Of a DNA stretch of 64,000 nucleotides, positions 41,501-48,950 are shown in pieces; the stretch's first letter is position 1; the number at the start of each line of letters is the position of its first letter. The translations under genes and the position numbers were made by a program. The stretch is from NCBI RefSeq assembly GCF_900090235.1, contig NZ_LT607750.1, forward strand, positions 3,236,501 to 3,300,500, given 5' to 3'. The notes beneath the pieces are model-generated. The model ran no database searches. It was not told the origin of the DNA and was given only the letters and a program-made list of their open reading frames with translations. This DNA is from Micromonospora echinaurantiaca (GTDB taxonomy: Bacteria; Actinomycetota; Actinomycetes; Mycobacteriales; Micromonosporaceae).

Positions 41501-44500
41501 GGGCCGCCCGCAGGTCGGGGTTGCCGTCGGCGGCGCCGAGGCTGCCGTGCAGCGCGAGCGCCGGCACGCCGGCCAGGTCCACCGGCGCGCCGAGCCAGCG
41601 GGTGAACGCGGCGGCGGGCAGCGGGGCGGGGCGGGCCTGCGCGCCGGGTTCCGCGGCGTACCCGTCGAGCAGCCGGCGGTGCAGGCCCAGCGCGGCGTCG
41701 AGCAGCGGCGCGGCCGGCATGCCGGCGGGGGCCAGCACGGTGGCCAGCCGCACCCCGTCGGCCACCTGCGGCGCGTCCAGCGGCAGCAGCGTGCCGTCGA
41801 ACGCGGTGCCGACGGTGACCAGTCCGAGCACCTGCGCGGGGACCGCCGCGGTGAGCTGCCGGGCGACCAGACCCAGGTACGAGTGCCCGACGAGCAGCGT
41901 CCGCACCCCGGGCCGGACGGCCCGCACCGCGTCCTGCACGTGCCGCAGCGCGGCGAGCGCGGTGGCGGCGGGCAGCGTGCCGTCGTCGGCGAGATCCACC
42001 ACGTACCAGCGGGCGGCCGGCAGGGTGCCGAGGTCGACCAGGTGTGGCGGGGTTCCCGGCACCCGCAGGTCCACGGTGGCGACCTGCTCGGGCGGGACGT
42101 CGCCGAGCAGCTCGGCCCAGGGCCGCGAGCCGGCCAGCGGCGGCGCGAGCAGCAGCACCGCCCAGTCGTCGCCGGCGGCCGCGGTGCGGGCGGCGATCTC
42201 CGCGCGCAGCTGGCCGACCATCGCCGGCGCGCCGGTGAGGGTGTCGTGGGTGGCGGCGACCGGGGTGCCCGCGCGCCAGCCGGGCTCGGGCGGCAGCGGG
42301 GTGCCGGCGGGCACCAGCCCGTCCCCGTCGGCGAGCATCCCGGCCAGCGCGCCGAGCGCCGCCGCGGCGTGGCCGGCGTCCACCCCGTCGAGCAGGTCAC
42401 CGATCTCCGGCCGGTACGCCCCGACGACCTCGGCCGCGGCGAGCACGTCGGCGCCGGTGACCGGCACCGGTTCGGTGTCCGCGTCGGCGCCGGTGACCGG
42501 TTCGGTGTCCGCCTCGTCGGCGGCGTACCGGTCGGCCAGCGGCGCGATCGCCCACTGCGCGGGCGGTCCCTGGGGTTCCAGCCAGGCGAGCACCTCGACC
42601 GCGTCCTCGCCGGTGTGCTGGACCGGCACCCGCCAGGGCGCCGACGGGGTGCCGCCGCCGGTGACCGGCAGGTCGACCTGTGGCAGGTCCTGCCCGGGTA
42701 GGGCGGGCAGCCGGTCGGTCAGCGCGGCCTGCAGCAGTCGCAGCAGCACGACCAGGTACGGCGTCCCGTCGGCGGTGCGGGCGTCCTCGTCGCGGGCCAG
42801 GTCGGCCAGCCACCGGCGGACCGCGGCGGCGGGATCGGCCAGCAGCGACGACAGGTCGGCGGGGTCGGGCGGCAGCAGCGGTGGCAGGTCGGCCAGCGCG
42901 CCGGTGGTGCCCGGTCCGGCGATGCCGACCAGCGCCAGCAGGTCGCGGGCGGTCGGACCGGCCCAGGACCCGGCGACCCGGGCGAGCAGGCCGCGGGCGG
43001 CACCCCAGAGCGCGGTCGGGTCGACGCCGAGGCCGAGGTCGGGCAGGGTCGGGTCGATCGGGCCGGCCGGCGGCAGGGTGAGGTCACCCAGCACGTGGGC
43101 CACCCCGTCGACGGTGACGGCGAGGTCGCCGACGGTCGCGGCGACCCGTACCGGCGACCCGAGCGACCAGGTGACGTCGACCCGGATGCCGTCGGTGGAG
43201 ACCCGCATCGGCGCGCCGACGGCCAGGGCCGGTGGCTCGAAGGCGGCGGTGGCGGTGACCCCGCCGAGCCAGGCCGGGCCGGTCGCCCCGTCGAGCGGGA
43301 TGCTGGCCAGCGCGGCGCGGACGTCCACCCGCCACGGCAGGGCGGGGTCGAGGTGGGCGCCGCCGCGCAGGGCGAGGCCGAGCTCGACGACGGGCGCGGC
43401 GGCGGTGCCGGAGTCCCACAGGACCAGCTCCAGGGCCACCGGCGCGCCCTCGGCCGCGGCGAGGGCGGCCACCGGGACCCGCCACGGGTCGGCCGGGGTG
43501 CCGGTGCCGGTGACCACCGGGGTCGCGGTGCCGGCGAGCCGGGCCACCTCGCGCAGCACGCCGGGCCAGCCGTCGGGGTCCTGGCGCAGCTGCCGGTAGT
43601 AGGCGGCCAGCGCGCGGGTCGGCGCGGTGGTCAGCAGCCCGAGGTCGACGCCGGGGGTGGTGCCCAGCCCGAGCAGGTGCCGCAGCGCGGCCACCGGGCC
43701 GGCGGCGGGGCCGAGCCCGGTCTCGATCGCCTCCTCCAGCAGCGACTGCGCGGCGGAGGTCAGCGACCGGGCGTCGGTCAGGTCGACGAGGTCCAGGTGG
43801 TGCGGCTCGTCGCCGATCGCGACGGCGACGTCGCGCAGCTCCAGCACCGGCGTGATCGCGCCGGTGGCGGCGAGGTAGCGCAGCCCCGCGCGCAGCCCGC
43901 CGACCTGGACGGCGCCGGCCGGCTCGCCGGCGGCCGGGTAGAGCCGTCCGCCGTTGGCGGGCGCGGCGACCAGCACGTCGAGGCGTTCGAAGAGGGTGAC
44001 CGGGGTCGACCCGCTCAGCGGCATCACCAGCAGTACGGCGTCGCCGCGGACGGTCGCGTCGAGTGCGCCACCGGGGTAGCCGACCCGGGCGCCGACCACC
44101 AGGGCGGACGCGCCGGTGGCCGGGTCGGTGCGGACCGCCACCGTGAGGTCCACCGACGGCGGGCCGGCGAGCACGGGAATGACCAGCGGGTCGGCCTCGG
44201 TGGGCAGGTCGGTGCGCTTGGACGGGTCGGCGCCGAGCAGGCCGGCGATCGAGTCGAGCCAGCCGACCAGGCCGGGCGCGCCGTCCGGGGTGCGGGCGGT
44301 GACCAGCGCGGCCAGCCAGGACCGGAACGCGGCAGGGTCGCCGGCGAGGTCGCCCAGCGGCAGCGGCACCAGGCCGGGCGTCAGGCCCAGCAGGCCGGGC
44401 AGGTTCGCCGCGACCAGGTGCACCGGCCCGGGTACGCCGTCGCCCACCTCGGCCAGCACGTACCGCAGCAGCGCGGTGACCAGCAGGGCGAGCTGCGAGC

Positions 44501-45119
44501 TGTCGGCGGCCGGGTCCAGCACCAGCGGCTCGGTGGTGCCGGGCAGGCCGCGCACGGTCACGGTGACTCGGCTCAGCTCCTCGTCCGGCGGGGCGACCAG
44601 CAGGACGGCGGCCTCCACGCTGGCCCCGGTGTCGCCGAGCGGCGCCCGGGCCCGCAGCCGGATCGGGTGGTTCCGGCTGGCCGCGACCGGGGTGACCGTG
44701 CCGCCGTTGGCCACCAGCAGGTCCAGCCGCGCGGTGACGGCGGGGCCGCCGGCGACCGGCCCGGCCTCGGCCGCGATCGCCAGGGTCAGCGGGGCGGACG
44801 CGGCCACCCCGGTGCGTTCGACGACCAGGTAGACCTGCCCCTTGCCGCCCTCCTCCAGCAGCGGCACGTGCCGGGCGACCCGGCCGGGCTGGCCGGCCGG
44901 GTCGGCGGGGAAGCGCGGCCGGGCGGCGGGCAGCAGGCCCTCGATCGCGCGGACCAGCGCGGCGCGCTGCATGTCGTTGGCGACCAGCTTGCCGACCCGG
45001 GTCCACGGGTCGGCGAAGAACTCCTCGACCAGCCGGACGCCGCCGCCGGACGGGGCCAGCAGGCCCAGTGCGATGCCGAGGTCCTCGACCTCGGCGGGAA
45101 TGCCGTCAACGTTGATCAT
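35535..45119 (-). CDS. giant DUF6603-domain protein (3194 residues)
   Basis: A single uninterrupted 9.6-kb gene starts at ATG 45119, overlapping the upstream stop by 4 nt. Residues 1-900 are long beta-rich repeats with recurring phrases such as GTPADPWRVPVAALAAAEG. About 900-1210 resembles an alpha/beta-hydrolase, with LLVGHSYLGLVARQL near 1078. About 2100-2700 is DUF6603, recognised from MGALARMSKDIPPARGAFW, LTRNSWLLSRDCQVTGGFAF, SIGGYHPRFNKPAHYPDVPR and the following beta-strand array. The last 500 residues are mixed and end in an acidic Ala/Pro tail. No signal peptide or clear membrane helix is visible. DUF6603 has no established function. Length and repetition suggest an extended fibre, shell or scaffold. 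Confidence 0.85.
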   Translation of the reverse strand: MINVDGIPAEVEDLGIALGLLAPSGGGVRLVEEFFADPWTRVGKLVANDMQRAALVRAIEGLLPAARPRFPADPAGQPGRVARHVPLLEEGGKGQVYLVVERTGVAASAPLTLAIAAEAGPVAGGPAVTARLDLLVANGGTVTPVAASRNHPIRLRARAPLGDTGASVEAAVLLVAPPDEELSRVTVTVRGLPGTTEPLVLDPAADSSQLALLVTALLRYVLAEVGDGVPGPVHLVAANLPGLLGLTPGLVPLPLGDLAGDPAAFRSWLAALVTARTPDGAPGLVGWLDSIAGLLGADPSKRTDLPTEADPLVIPVLAGPPSVDLTVAVRTDPATGASALVVGARVGYPGGALDATVRGDAVLLVMPLSGSTPVTLFERLDVLVAAPANGGRLYPAAGEPAGAVQVGGLRAGLRYLAATGAITPVLELRDVAVAIGDEPHHLDLVDLTDARSLTSAAQSLLEEAIETGLGPAAGPVAALRHLLGLGTTPGVDLGLLTTAPTRALAAYYRQLRQDPDGWPGVLREVARLAGTATPVVTGTGTPADPWRVPVAALAAAEGAPVALELVLWDSGTAAAPVVELGLALRGGAHLDPALPWRVDVRAALASIPLDGATGPAWLGGVTATAAFEPPALAVGAPMRVSTDGIRVDVTWSLGSPVRVAATVGDLAVTVDGVAHVLGDLTLPPAGPIDPTLPDLGLGVDPTALWGAARGLLARVAGSWAGPTARDLLALVGIAGPGTTGALADLPPLLPPDPADLSSLLADPAAAVRRWLADLARDEDARTADGTPYLVVLLRLLQAALTDRLPALPGQDLPQVDLPVTGGGTPSAPWRVPVQHTGEDAVEVLAWLEPQGPPAQWAIAPLADRYAADEADTEPVTGADADTEPVPVTGADVLAAAEVVGAYRPEIGDLLDGVDAGHAAAALGALAGMLADGDGLVPAGTPLPPEPGWRAGTPVAATHDTLTGAPAMVGQLRAEIAARTAAAGDDWAVLLLAPPLAGSRPWAELLGDVPPEQVATVDLRVPGTPPHLVDLGTLPAARWYVVDLADDGTLPAATALAALRHVQDAVRAVRPGVRTLLVGHSYLGLVARQLTAAVPAQVLGLVTVGTAFDGTLLPLDAPQVADGVRLATVLAPAGMPAAPLLDAALGLHRRLLDGYAAEPGAQARPAPLPAAAFTRWLGAPVDLAGVPALALHGSLGAADGNPDLRAALLAALTTHTVEEAGPVAPPSHAVAAVRLALDLGRPAAGDPEVDVDVRLGLGAVALDPAAPDELPSAQIRIRVARPEGWLLGGPGTGSPLPARVRALTVRATVRAGVAAPVTDVDVVLHDAALRGEAAAAVDLTDPRAPELLDALVRELDRMAAADGRLARLLNELAALGVLHRAAPGRPAALLADAVGALRTDATGWLAPRLPALVDRTAGLLGLARDPGAPDGGGPWRRPLAGLPVELVLEAQPWRLTARTTGTGLRLGHGVTLTGATTVSLADPAPQVRAALAVGGVTLARTTDGVSLGASWLPEPVALWPAAPDLPARLAPLLPRLLVGGALGVLLEQLTGEDVRVASLDGLLTDPADWLRRTFAGTPGAPPQAAPLADLLRLAAAPLGLTADPAHALTLPGGVTVDLLDVGAADTRALRLLVGTDAPIVLWTDDAGPATLDLALRLDVDGDRQVQPGGELTLHLPLPGDWGALDLRLGADANGLSVAVTPAALGTTVTLLPAVAGLDALVTAAGQRLLPEVLDGLVEGLGARQPRPAVLDDALAVAAALGVYDPTQAPHGFAARGGALADLAHDLADGSLAGAGAAAASAAAALLGRVLGTAHVPAPTTPGEVKVVAQVLGGTVELRTNLAAPRPALALSVRDVSAGAITAGIDVGYANSTVTASLTARAHVDTGLGVALRAGLAIQASAQGLAVRLGLLGTDDAGTGELTVQLAPVVRLPDPAELAQLAERLVVPMAGTLALRAAEPWLRKPLWAGGRTAAQILVAADVAVDTPDGMRMAAVLPTPIGVLRGALDAVAGVDVPVPGGLALAVAADGARYGVVLKGALTLPAGSTAVQLRFGLPDTVDPGWGAAGRGVGLLLLDLTDAAAPQLRPVLRLGGLGIRVAAAASGKALVETGGFRLGAASAHVRADLALTGSTALKRPTVVDGAVMLDGLGFPMAPGGGGGNPVAASLMQTGGGGDTAPANPPLDVLVARGGGKWLVLFGGKAEARFEINRSFGPLHIAELALLYKAATSGPGKVGVAVDGGVAVAGLTVDVDDLSLLVPLRNPADLSAWEVDLAGLSVSFTSPGVSVAGGLVKVTGANGVQYDGMLSVDLAGRGLTAVGSYARPRDDLGEYTSLFVFLSVGFPLGGPPYLYVLGLAGGAGYNRRLMVPRDPQGVPAFPLVKAIDDGGFGGSGGPMGALARMSKDIPPARGAFWLAAGVKFSTFQLLHTTALAYVSADRGLEVGLLGLMRMALPDSQSAVVNLELALAARYSTVDKVLSVRAALTRNSWLLSRDCQVTGGFAFVVWFDRPEVLLSIGGYHPRFNKPAHYPDVPRVGFHWSVGGGVVVKGQAYFTLTPSTVMLGGRLEASYDRSPVRVWFTAALDMYLRWDPLTYDITASVSVGARFTIKVCFFACARINVSVSLGAKVTLQGPPLRGTVTVDLAIASVTVRFGKKQEQSFLTWNQVWVKYLSGGDASRPATSGTVTAGTLPPVVGSRPDGTAERPWSVAPEFAVRVESLMPLYGWRLTGSGRPDDLTGGRQVDVVPAGSHMGKTKAVMVVTVEQRSGSTWIAVPTAQVQQLRLGTASTGFPAALWDSGLAGGQNAASTMVRALSSVNLAAPITVAEATGVLPDVALATMIEEETQRHLPLSVPGVVAPAPSVLRLRRTADTTTEPARAAALPTPTAPTGPRLRATVSADRRRGVARATRPVAARGGRDAGTALPVGNTQVWDTTHTGGLRLRLDEGPAPLRLVTFTGTGAPLSDGPARPGARVPADAARVVVTPAAGAAAGWAADTPLVPVTDGVLVAPGATVLLPHPWYPPARYRQAGAHVPVPAALLAADVDGLVTNLPASTRAVVVSLEPVSADARLDDVRVDLDGVRVSSREDAPDDDQPHRILLTVDAERDADTISVRVVAGKGWRVSGVIGTPDYAVDTRLTAARRELKRVYRPATVPARPGAAARSAARTAVAPAAALTEPAAPAPAAAFVAFEDEETEA

Positions 45120-47284
45120 GGGCCCACCCACCCCGCGAAGCTTCCGGGCTCGGGATCGAGCCCGACCCATCCATTGGTGTCGTTGAACCGGTCATGCAGA
45201 CCGGTGATGCGCATGTCCCGGTCGGCCTTGCCGACGAGGTTCCGTTCGGCGAGGTAGTTGATCTGGAACAGCCGCAGCCACGGCGCGCGCAGCGGACCGG
45301 AGGTCCCCTCGTCGAACGGGCGCAGCTCGGTGCGCGCCGGCTCGGCCATCCGTTCGATGGCCCGCTCGGTGCGGTTGATCGCCCGGTCGATCGCCTCGGG
45401 CACCCAGAACGGCGCGTTGATGTGCTGGTCGATGACGAGCGCCGCGGCGTACTCGGAGGTGACGAAGTCCCGGATCCGGTACTGCCGGCCCCGGACGAGC
45501 AGCTTCGCCTTGCCCAGCGGCTGGCGGGCCAGCCGCTCGAACCGCCAGACCGCCGTCCACACCTGGACCACGTTGTACGGCAGCGAGCAGAGCGAGGCCA
45601 ACCGGATCCGGCCGCACCACTCGGGCGCGACGGTGTACGCCTTGCCCTTCGCGGTCACGCCGAAGAACGCGTGCCGCGGCAGGACCTGGGTGACGCTGTC
45701 CGGTGGCTCGGCGAGCCGCTGCCGGCCGCCGCCGGCCGGCACCCGGAACAGCGTGGCGTACCGCAGGGCGTACTCCTTGCCCTCCCGGGGCGCGCCGGTG
45801 GCGTCGAAGGCCTCCGGGTTGGCGGCGCGGATTTGCGCCGGGTCCGCGACCTCCACCGCGGCCTCCTTGCCGCCGACCCGCCACCACGGCTCGGTGTCCA
45901 ACCCGTACATGCCGAAGAAGAGGTCGTAGTGGTCCGGCGCGACCCGCTTGAACCGGGCGAGCAGCACGGGCAGTTCCTCGTTCAGGTGCGCCGACCACTG
46001 CTGGATGCCGGTGGAGAGGGTGCCCTTGTCCGCCCCGCGGGCGGCGTCGAGCCGCCCCTCGTTCGGCGCGATCAGCTCGGTGACCCGCAGCCGGGCCCGC
46101 TCCTCGGCGGTGGTCAAGCCGATCGCGGCGGCGTTGTCCTGGATGAACCGTGCCGGGTCCAGCCGGCCGGCGTAGGCCGGACCGGTCCAGCTGGTGCCGT
46201 TCTTCTGGGTGTAGCTGTCGGTGACGCCGATGCACAGGTCCCGGCCGAGCACCATGGTGTGCCGGCCGCCGGGGTTCTCGGTGGGCTCCTTCCAGGGCGA
46301 CCGCAGGCCCTGCGGGGCCGGCTTCTTCCCCTTCACCGGCGGCGCCGGTGGGACCGGAGGCAGTTCGTCGGGGAGCACCGTCGGGCCGATCACGTCCGGC
46401 GGCTGCCACGTCCCCGAGCCGGTGCGGGTCAGCCCGAGCGCGGGCCCGAGCGCGTCCCGGGCGTCCTCGGCGTCGCCGTCGTCGGCGGGGCCGACGAGCG
46501 CCCACAGTCGACGCAGCAGCGCGTGCCCGGCGGTGACGCCGGCCAGGGTCGCCAGTTCCCCGGCGGTCAGCCGGCCGACCAGGGTGGCGGCCAGCTCGAC
46601 GGCGTCCTCCGGGTCGTCGGCGCGCACCTGGCGGAGGATCTCGACGATCCGGAACACCGCCTCGAACGGGTTGCCGACCAGGTCCCGCTCGACCACGTCG
46701 GCCACCTCGTCGAGGTCCCGGACGGCCAGCTCGGCGGCGACCGCGCGGGCCAGCGCGGCGGGGTCGGGCAGCGGCAGGTGCTGGGCGGGCGCGTCCAGCG
46801 AGACGCCGAGGCCGGTCGGGAGGCCGTCGGCCCAGCCGGCGACGGTGTCCCAGTCGGTCACCCACTGCGCGCCGTCCGCCGCGACTTCCACCGGCACCGG
46901 CAGCCAGAGCCCGGTGCGCCAGGCGGCCGGGCCGCCGAGCGCAGTCAGGTAGTCCCGGTTCCACGCCCACAGCGCCCGGGCCACCCGCATCTCGTCGTAC
47001 GGCGTGGCGTCCGGCGCTCCGGCCGGCTTGATGGTCCGGCACAGCCAGTACGCGATGCCGCGCAGCGTGGCGCCGGGGCCCAGGAACAGCGAGAGCGTGG
47101 GCCGCTGCGTCGGTGTGCGGCGGCCGCCGACGGTGTTCTGCAGGGTGCCGGCCACCGTGGTCGGTGTGCCGGCGGCCGAACCGGCGGGCACCCGCAGCAG
47201 CACGTTGTAGGTCATAGGTGGCGTGGCGCCGGGGTGGTCCGTGACCAGTCCGGCAGCGGCCACCGCCTCCGCGACCGCGGTCAC
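45116..47284 (-). CDS. lysozyme-like-domain protein, first large gene of DUF6603 operon
   Basis: This 722-residue protein begins at GTG 47284; an ATG at 47215 (MTYNVLLRVP) is an alternative. The N-terminal 340 residues are unfamiliar. Residues about 340-480 contain MVLGRDLCIGVTDSYTQ, then VTELIAPNEGRLDAARGADK and LSTGIQQWSAHLNEELPVLL. This resembles lysozyme-fold proteins, in which a Glu at the end of the first helix is catalytic and an S-x-G-x-QQW strand follows. A C-terminal region (about 590-720) holds RLASLCSLPYNVVQVWTAVW. Peptidoglycan cleavage is inferred. It starts the tightly coupled operon. Confidence 0.65.
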   Translation of the reverse strand: MTAVAEAVAAAGLVTDHPGATPPMTYNVLLRVPAGSAAGTPTTVAGTLQNTVGGRRTPTQRPTLSLFLGPGATLRGIAYWLCRTIKPAGAPDATPYDEMRVARALWAWNRDYLTALGGPAAWRTGLWLPVPVEVAADGAQWVTDWDTVAGWADGLPTGLGVSLDAPAQHLPLPDPAALARAVAAELAVRDLDEVADVVERDLVGNPFEAVFRIVEILRQVRADDPEDAVELAATLVGRLTAGELATLAGVTAGHALLRRLWALVGPADDGDAEDARDALGPALGLTRTGSGTWQPPDVIGPTVLPDELPPVPPAPPVKGKKPAPQGLRSPWKEPTENPGGRHTMVLGRDLCIGVTDSYTQKNGTSWTGPAYAGRLDPARFIQDNAAAIGLTTAEERARLRVTELIAPNEGRLDAARGADKGTLSTGIQQWSAHLNEELPVLLARFKRVAPDHYDLFFGMYGLDTEPWWRVGGKEAAVEVADPAQIRAANPEAFDATGAPREGKEYALRYATLFRVPAGGGRQRLAEPPDSVTQVLPRHAFFGVTAKGKAYTVAPEWCGRIRLASLCSLPYNVVQVWTAVWRFERLARQPLGKAKLLVRGRQYRIRDFVTSEYAAALVIDQHINAPFWVPEAIDRAINRTERAIERMAEPARTELRPFDEGTSGPLRAPWLRLFQINYLAERNLVGKADRDMRITGLHDRFNDTNGWVGLDPEPGSFAGWVGP

Positions 47285-47334
47285 GACTCGTCCACCCGGC
47301 GGCCGCGCTCGGCCCGCCCTTCACGCGATTCCAT
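47281..47334 (-). CDS. possible 17-residue leader peptide coupled to the DUF6603 operon
   Basis: On the minus strand an ATG at 47334 has an excellent GAGGGGGGAC ribosome binding site and opens an 18-codon ORF (MESREGRAERGRRVDES) whose TGA overlaps the GTG of the lysozyme-like gene (GTGA). The large gene itself has a weaker site. This arrangement suggests translational coupling through a short leader. It could instead be chance. Confidence 0.4.
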   Translation of the reverse strand: MESREGRAERGRRVDES

Positions 47335-47509
47335 TGTCCCCCCTCGGTTTCCCGCCCGTCCCCGACAGGTTCGGCGCGGGAGTTGCCGGGAGGCTACGGA
47401 CGATCGACCGGGGTTCTCTGTCGCCCTTCGGACGCTACGGTCCGTGCCGGCGGAGGAACGGACCGAAGCGCCAGGTCTCCTCCACCGTTGCGGCGTTCGG
47501 GCCGGGCCG

Positions 47510-47532
47510 ACTGGTTGATCCGGTCAACCAGT
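47510..47532. promoter_or_regulatory. inverted repeat IR-A, probable operator
   Basis: ACTGGTTGA and TCAACCAGT are perfect 9-nt arms around TCCGG. It is positioned centrally in the divergent promoter region and is AT-rich for this genome, as expected for a dimeric repressor or activator site. Confidence 0.55.
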
Positions 47533-47553
47533 CACATTGGACAAGTGTTGACT

Positions 47554-47569
47554 GTTCGATCAATCGAAC
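47554..47569. promoter_or_regulatory. inverted repeat IR-B, probable operator
   Basis: GTTCGAT and ATCGAAC are perfect 7-nt arms around CA, 21 nt after IR-A, which is about two helical turns. Its sequence differs from IR-A, so two regulators or one promoter plus one operator are possible. Confidence 0.5.
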
Positions 47570-47822
47570 GCCGGTCCGGATCGGGGAAACGCCCGGCCAG
47601 GGGACACCTTCGACGGACACGGCCGTCGATCGGCGACCGGCGCGCGCCGGTCGGGCAGTCCTGCTGCCGAAAGGCGACTCATCCATTGCCGGGGTGCCAC
47701 CGCCATCGGCGAAGGTTTGCCCACGACGCCAGTCACCCGACGGCCGTCCGCCGTGCCCGGGCCGAACCGGGCCCGGCCGGCCGCGCGGGTCGGCCGGCGA
47801 CGACCGGAAGGGGGGACCACTG

Positions 47823-47948
47823 ATGGAGACCGCCAGCATCGACGCCGAGTACCTGGTGGCCACGCTGGAAGAGGACGACGACCCGGAGGGCCTGATCGGC
47901 GACGAGGTCGACGTCGACCTCCTGGCCGCGCTGGAAGAGGAGGAGTGA
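47823..47948 (+). CDS. 41-residue highly acidic peptide
   Basis: The ATG follows an AGGGGGG ribosome binding site at good spacing. The product is METASIDAEYLVATLEEDDD followed by more acidic sequence ending LLAALEEEE. About 40 percent of residues are Asp or Glu. It is separated from the peptidase gene by only 2 nt, so the genes are surely co-translated. Its size and charge suggest a chaperone, anti-factor or leader for a partner protein; this is inference. Confidence 0.65.
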   Translation: METASIDAEYLVATLEEDDDPEGLIGDEVDVDLLAALEEEE

Positions 47949-47950
47949 CG

Positions 47951-48814
47951 ATGGGTGTGCACCTGGCCCCGACGCTCCGCGTACTGCGGGAGGAGATCAA
48001 CACCCGCTGGCCGCACCGGGACAAGGCCTCCGACGGGTGGATCGGCGACGCGGCGCACCAGGCCCGCAAGTCCGACCACAACCCGGACGGCGACGACCGC
48101 TCGGTCAACGCGGCCGACTTCGACATCGACGGGATCGACCCGCTGCTGGTGGTCCGGCAGTGCATCGCGCACCCGTCCACCCAGTACGTCATCTTCAACC
48201 GGACCATCTGGAGCCGCACCCGCGGCTTCCGGGCCGCCCGCTACACCGGGTCGAACCCGCACACCAAGCACCTGCACGTCAGCGTGAGCCACTCCCGCGC
48301 CCTGGAGGACAGCCTCCGGCCGTGGGGCATCGCCACCGCCCGGGTGTCCAAGCTGGGCGACCGTACGCTGAAGGCCGGCTGCAAGGGCAGCGACGTGCGG
48401 GAGCTGCAGACCCTCGCCAACCGGCTGGGTGCCGGGCTGGCCGCCGACGGGGTGTTCGGGCCCAGGACCACGGCCTGGGTCCGGTCCTTCCAGAAGTCGC
48501 GCAAGCTGGCCGTGGACGCGGTGGTCGGGCCGAAGACGCTCGCCGCGCTGCGCGCCGCCACCAAGCCGCCGCCCCCCAAGCCGGGACCCGGCCGGGCGCC
48601 CGGCTCGCGCACCATCCGCGCCGGCAGCACCGGCGAGGACGTCGCGTACGTCAAGCGGTTCATCGGCACCCGCCGCTGCGGCCCGCCGGGCGACCGGTTC
48701 GACACGACGACCGAGTCGGGGGTCCGCTGGTACCAGCAGATGCGGGGGCTCACCGCCGACGGCATCGTCGGCCGGCTCACCTGGGCCGAAATGGGCGTCC
48801 GGGTCACCTACTGA
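47951..48814 (+). CDS. M15-like peptidoglycan peptidase with two peptidoglycan-binding domains
   Basis: In this 287-residue protein residues 1-125 match phage-endolysin-like M15 (D-Ala-D-Ala carboxypeptidase/VanY-type) peptidases: SDGWIGDAAHQARKSDHNPD, NAADFDID and HTKHLHVS supply probable zinc ligands His43, Asp56 and His109. Two PG_binding_1 repeats follow (about 137-203 and 221-285: GCKGSDVRELQTL with DGVFGPRTTAWVRSFQ, and GSTGEDVAYVKRFI with DGIVGRLTWAEM) joined by a Pro/Lys linker. There is no signal peptide, as in phage-type lysins, so export would need another route. It probably cuts peptidoglycan stem peptides. Confidence 0.85.
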   Translation: MGVHLAPTLRVLREEINTRWPHRDKASDGWIGDAAHQARKSDHNPDGDDRSVNAADFDIDGIDPLLVVRQCIAHPSTQYVIFNRTIWSRTRGFRAARYTGSNPHTKHLHVSVSHSRALEDSLRPWGIATARVSKLGDRTLKAGCKGSDVRELQTLANRLGAGLAADGVFGPRTTAWVRSFQKSRKLAVDAVVGPKTLAALRAATKPPPPKPGPGRAPGSRTIRAGSTGEDVAYVKRFIGTRRCGPPGDRFDTTTESGVRWYQQMRGLTADGIVGRLTWAEMGVRVTY

Positions 48815-48950
48815 CCCAGCCGGGCGGGTGACCGGCGACCCGGTCACCCGTCCGCGCCAACCCGGCCGGTACGCCGACGACCGCCGGGAGCACACCGAAC
48901 GATCGGACATGTCCGGACGCGGCCCGCCGCGCCGGCGGGGGCGGGAGCAG

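Larger units (their letters stand above)
47335..47822. promoter_or_regulatory. 488-nt divergent control region of the DUF6603 locus
   Basis: This non-coding stretch lies between the minus-strand DUF6603 operon and the plus-strand acidic-peptide/peptidase/toxin-like genes. It contains the AT-richest sequence of the locus (about 47510-47570) with two adjacent perfect inverted repeats listed separately. ORFs crossing it lack ribosome binding sites and coding character. It is likely to hold promoters for both directions. Confidence 0.6.
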
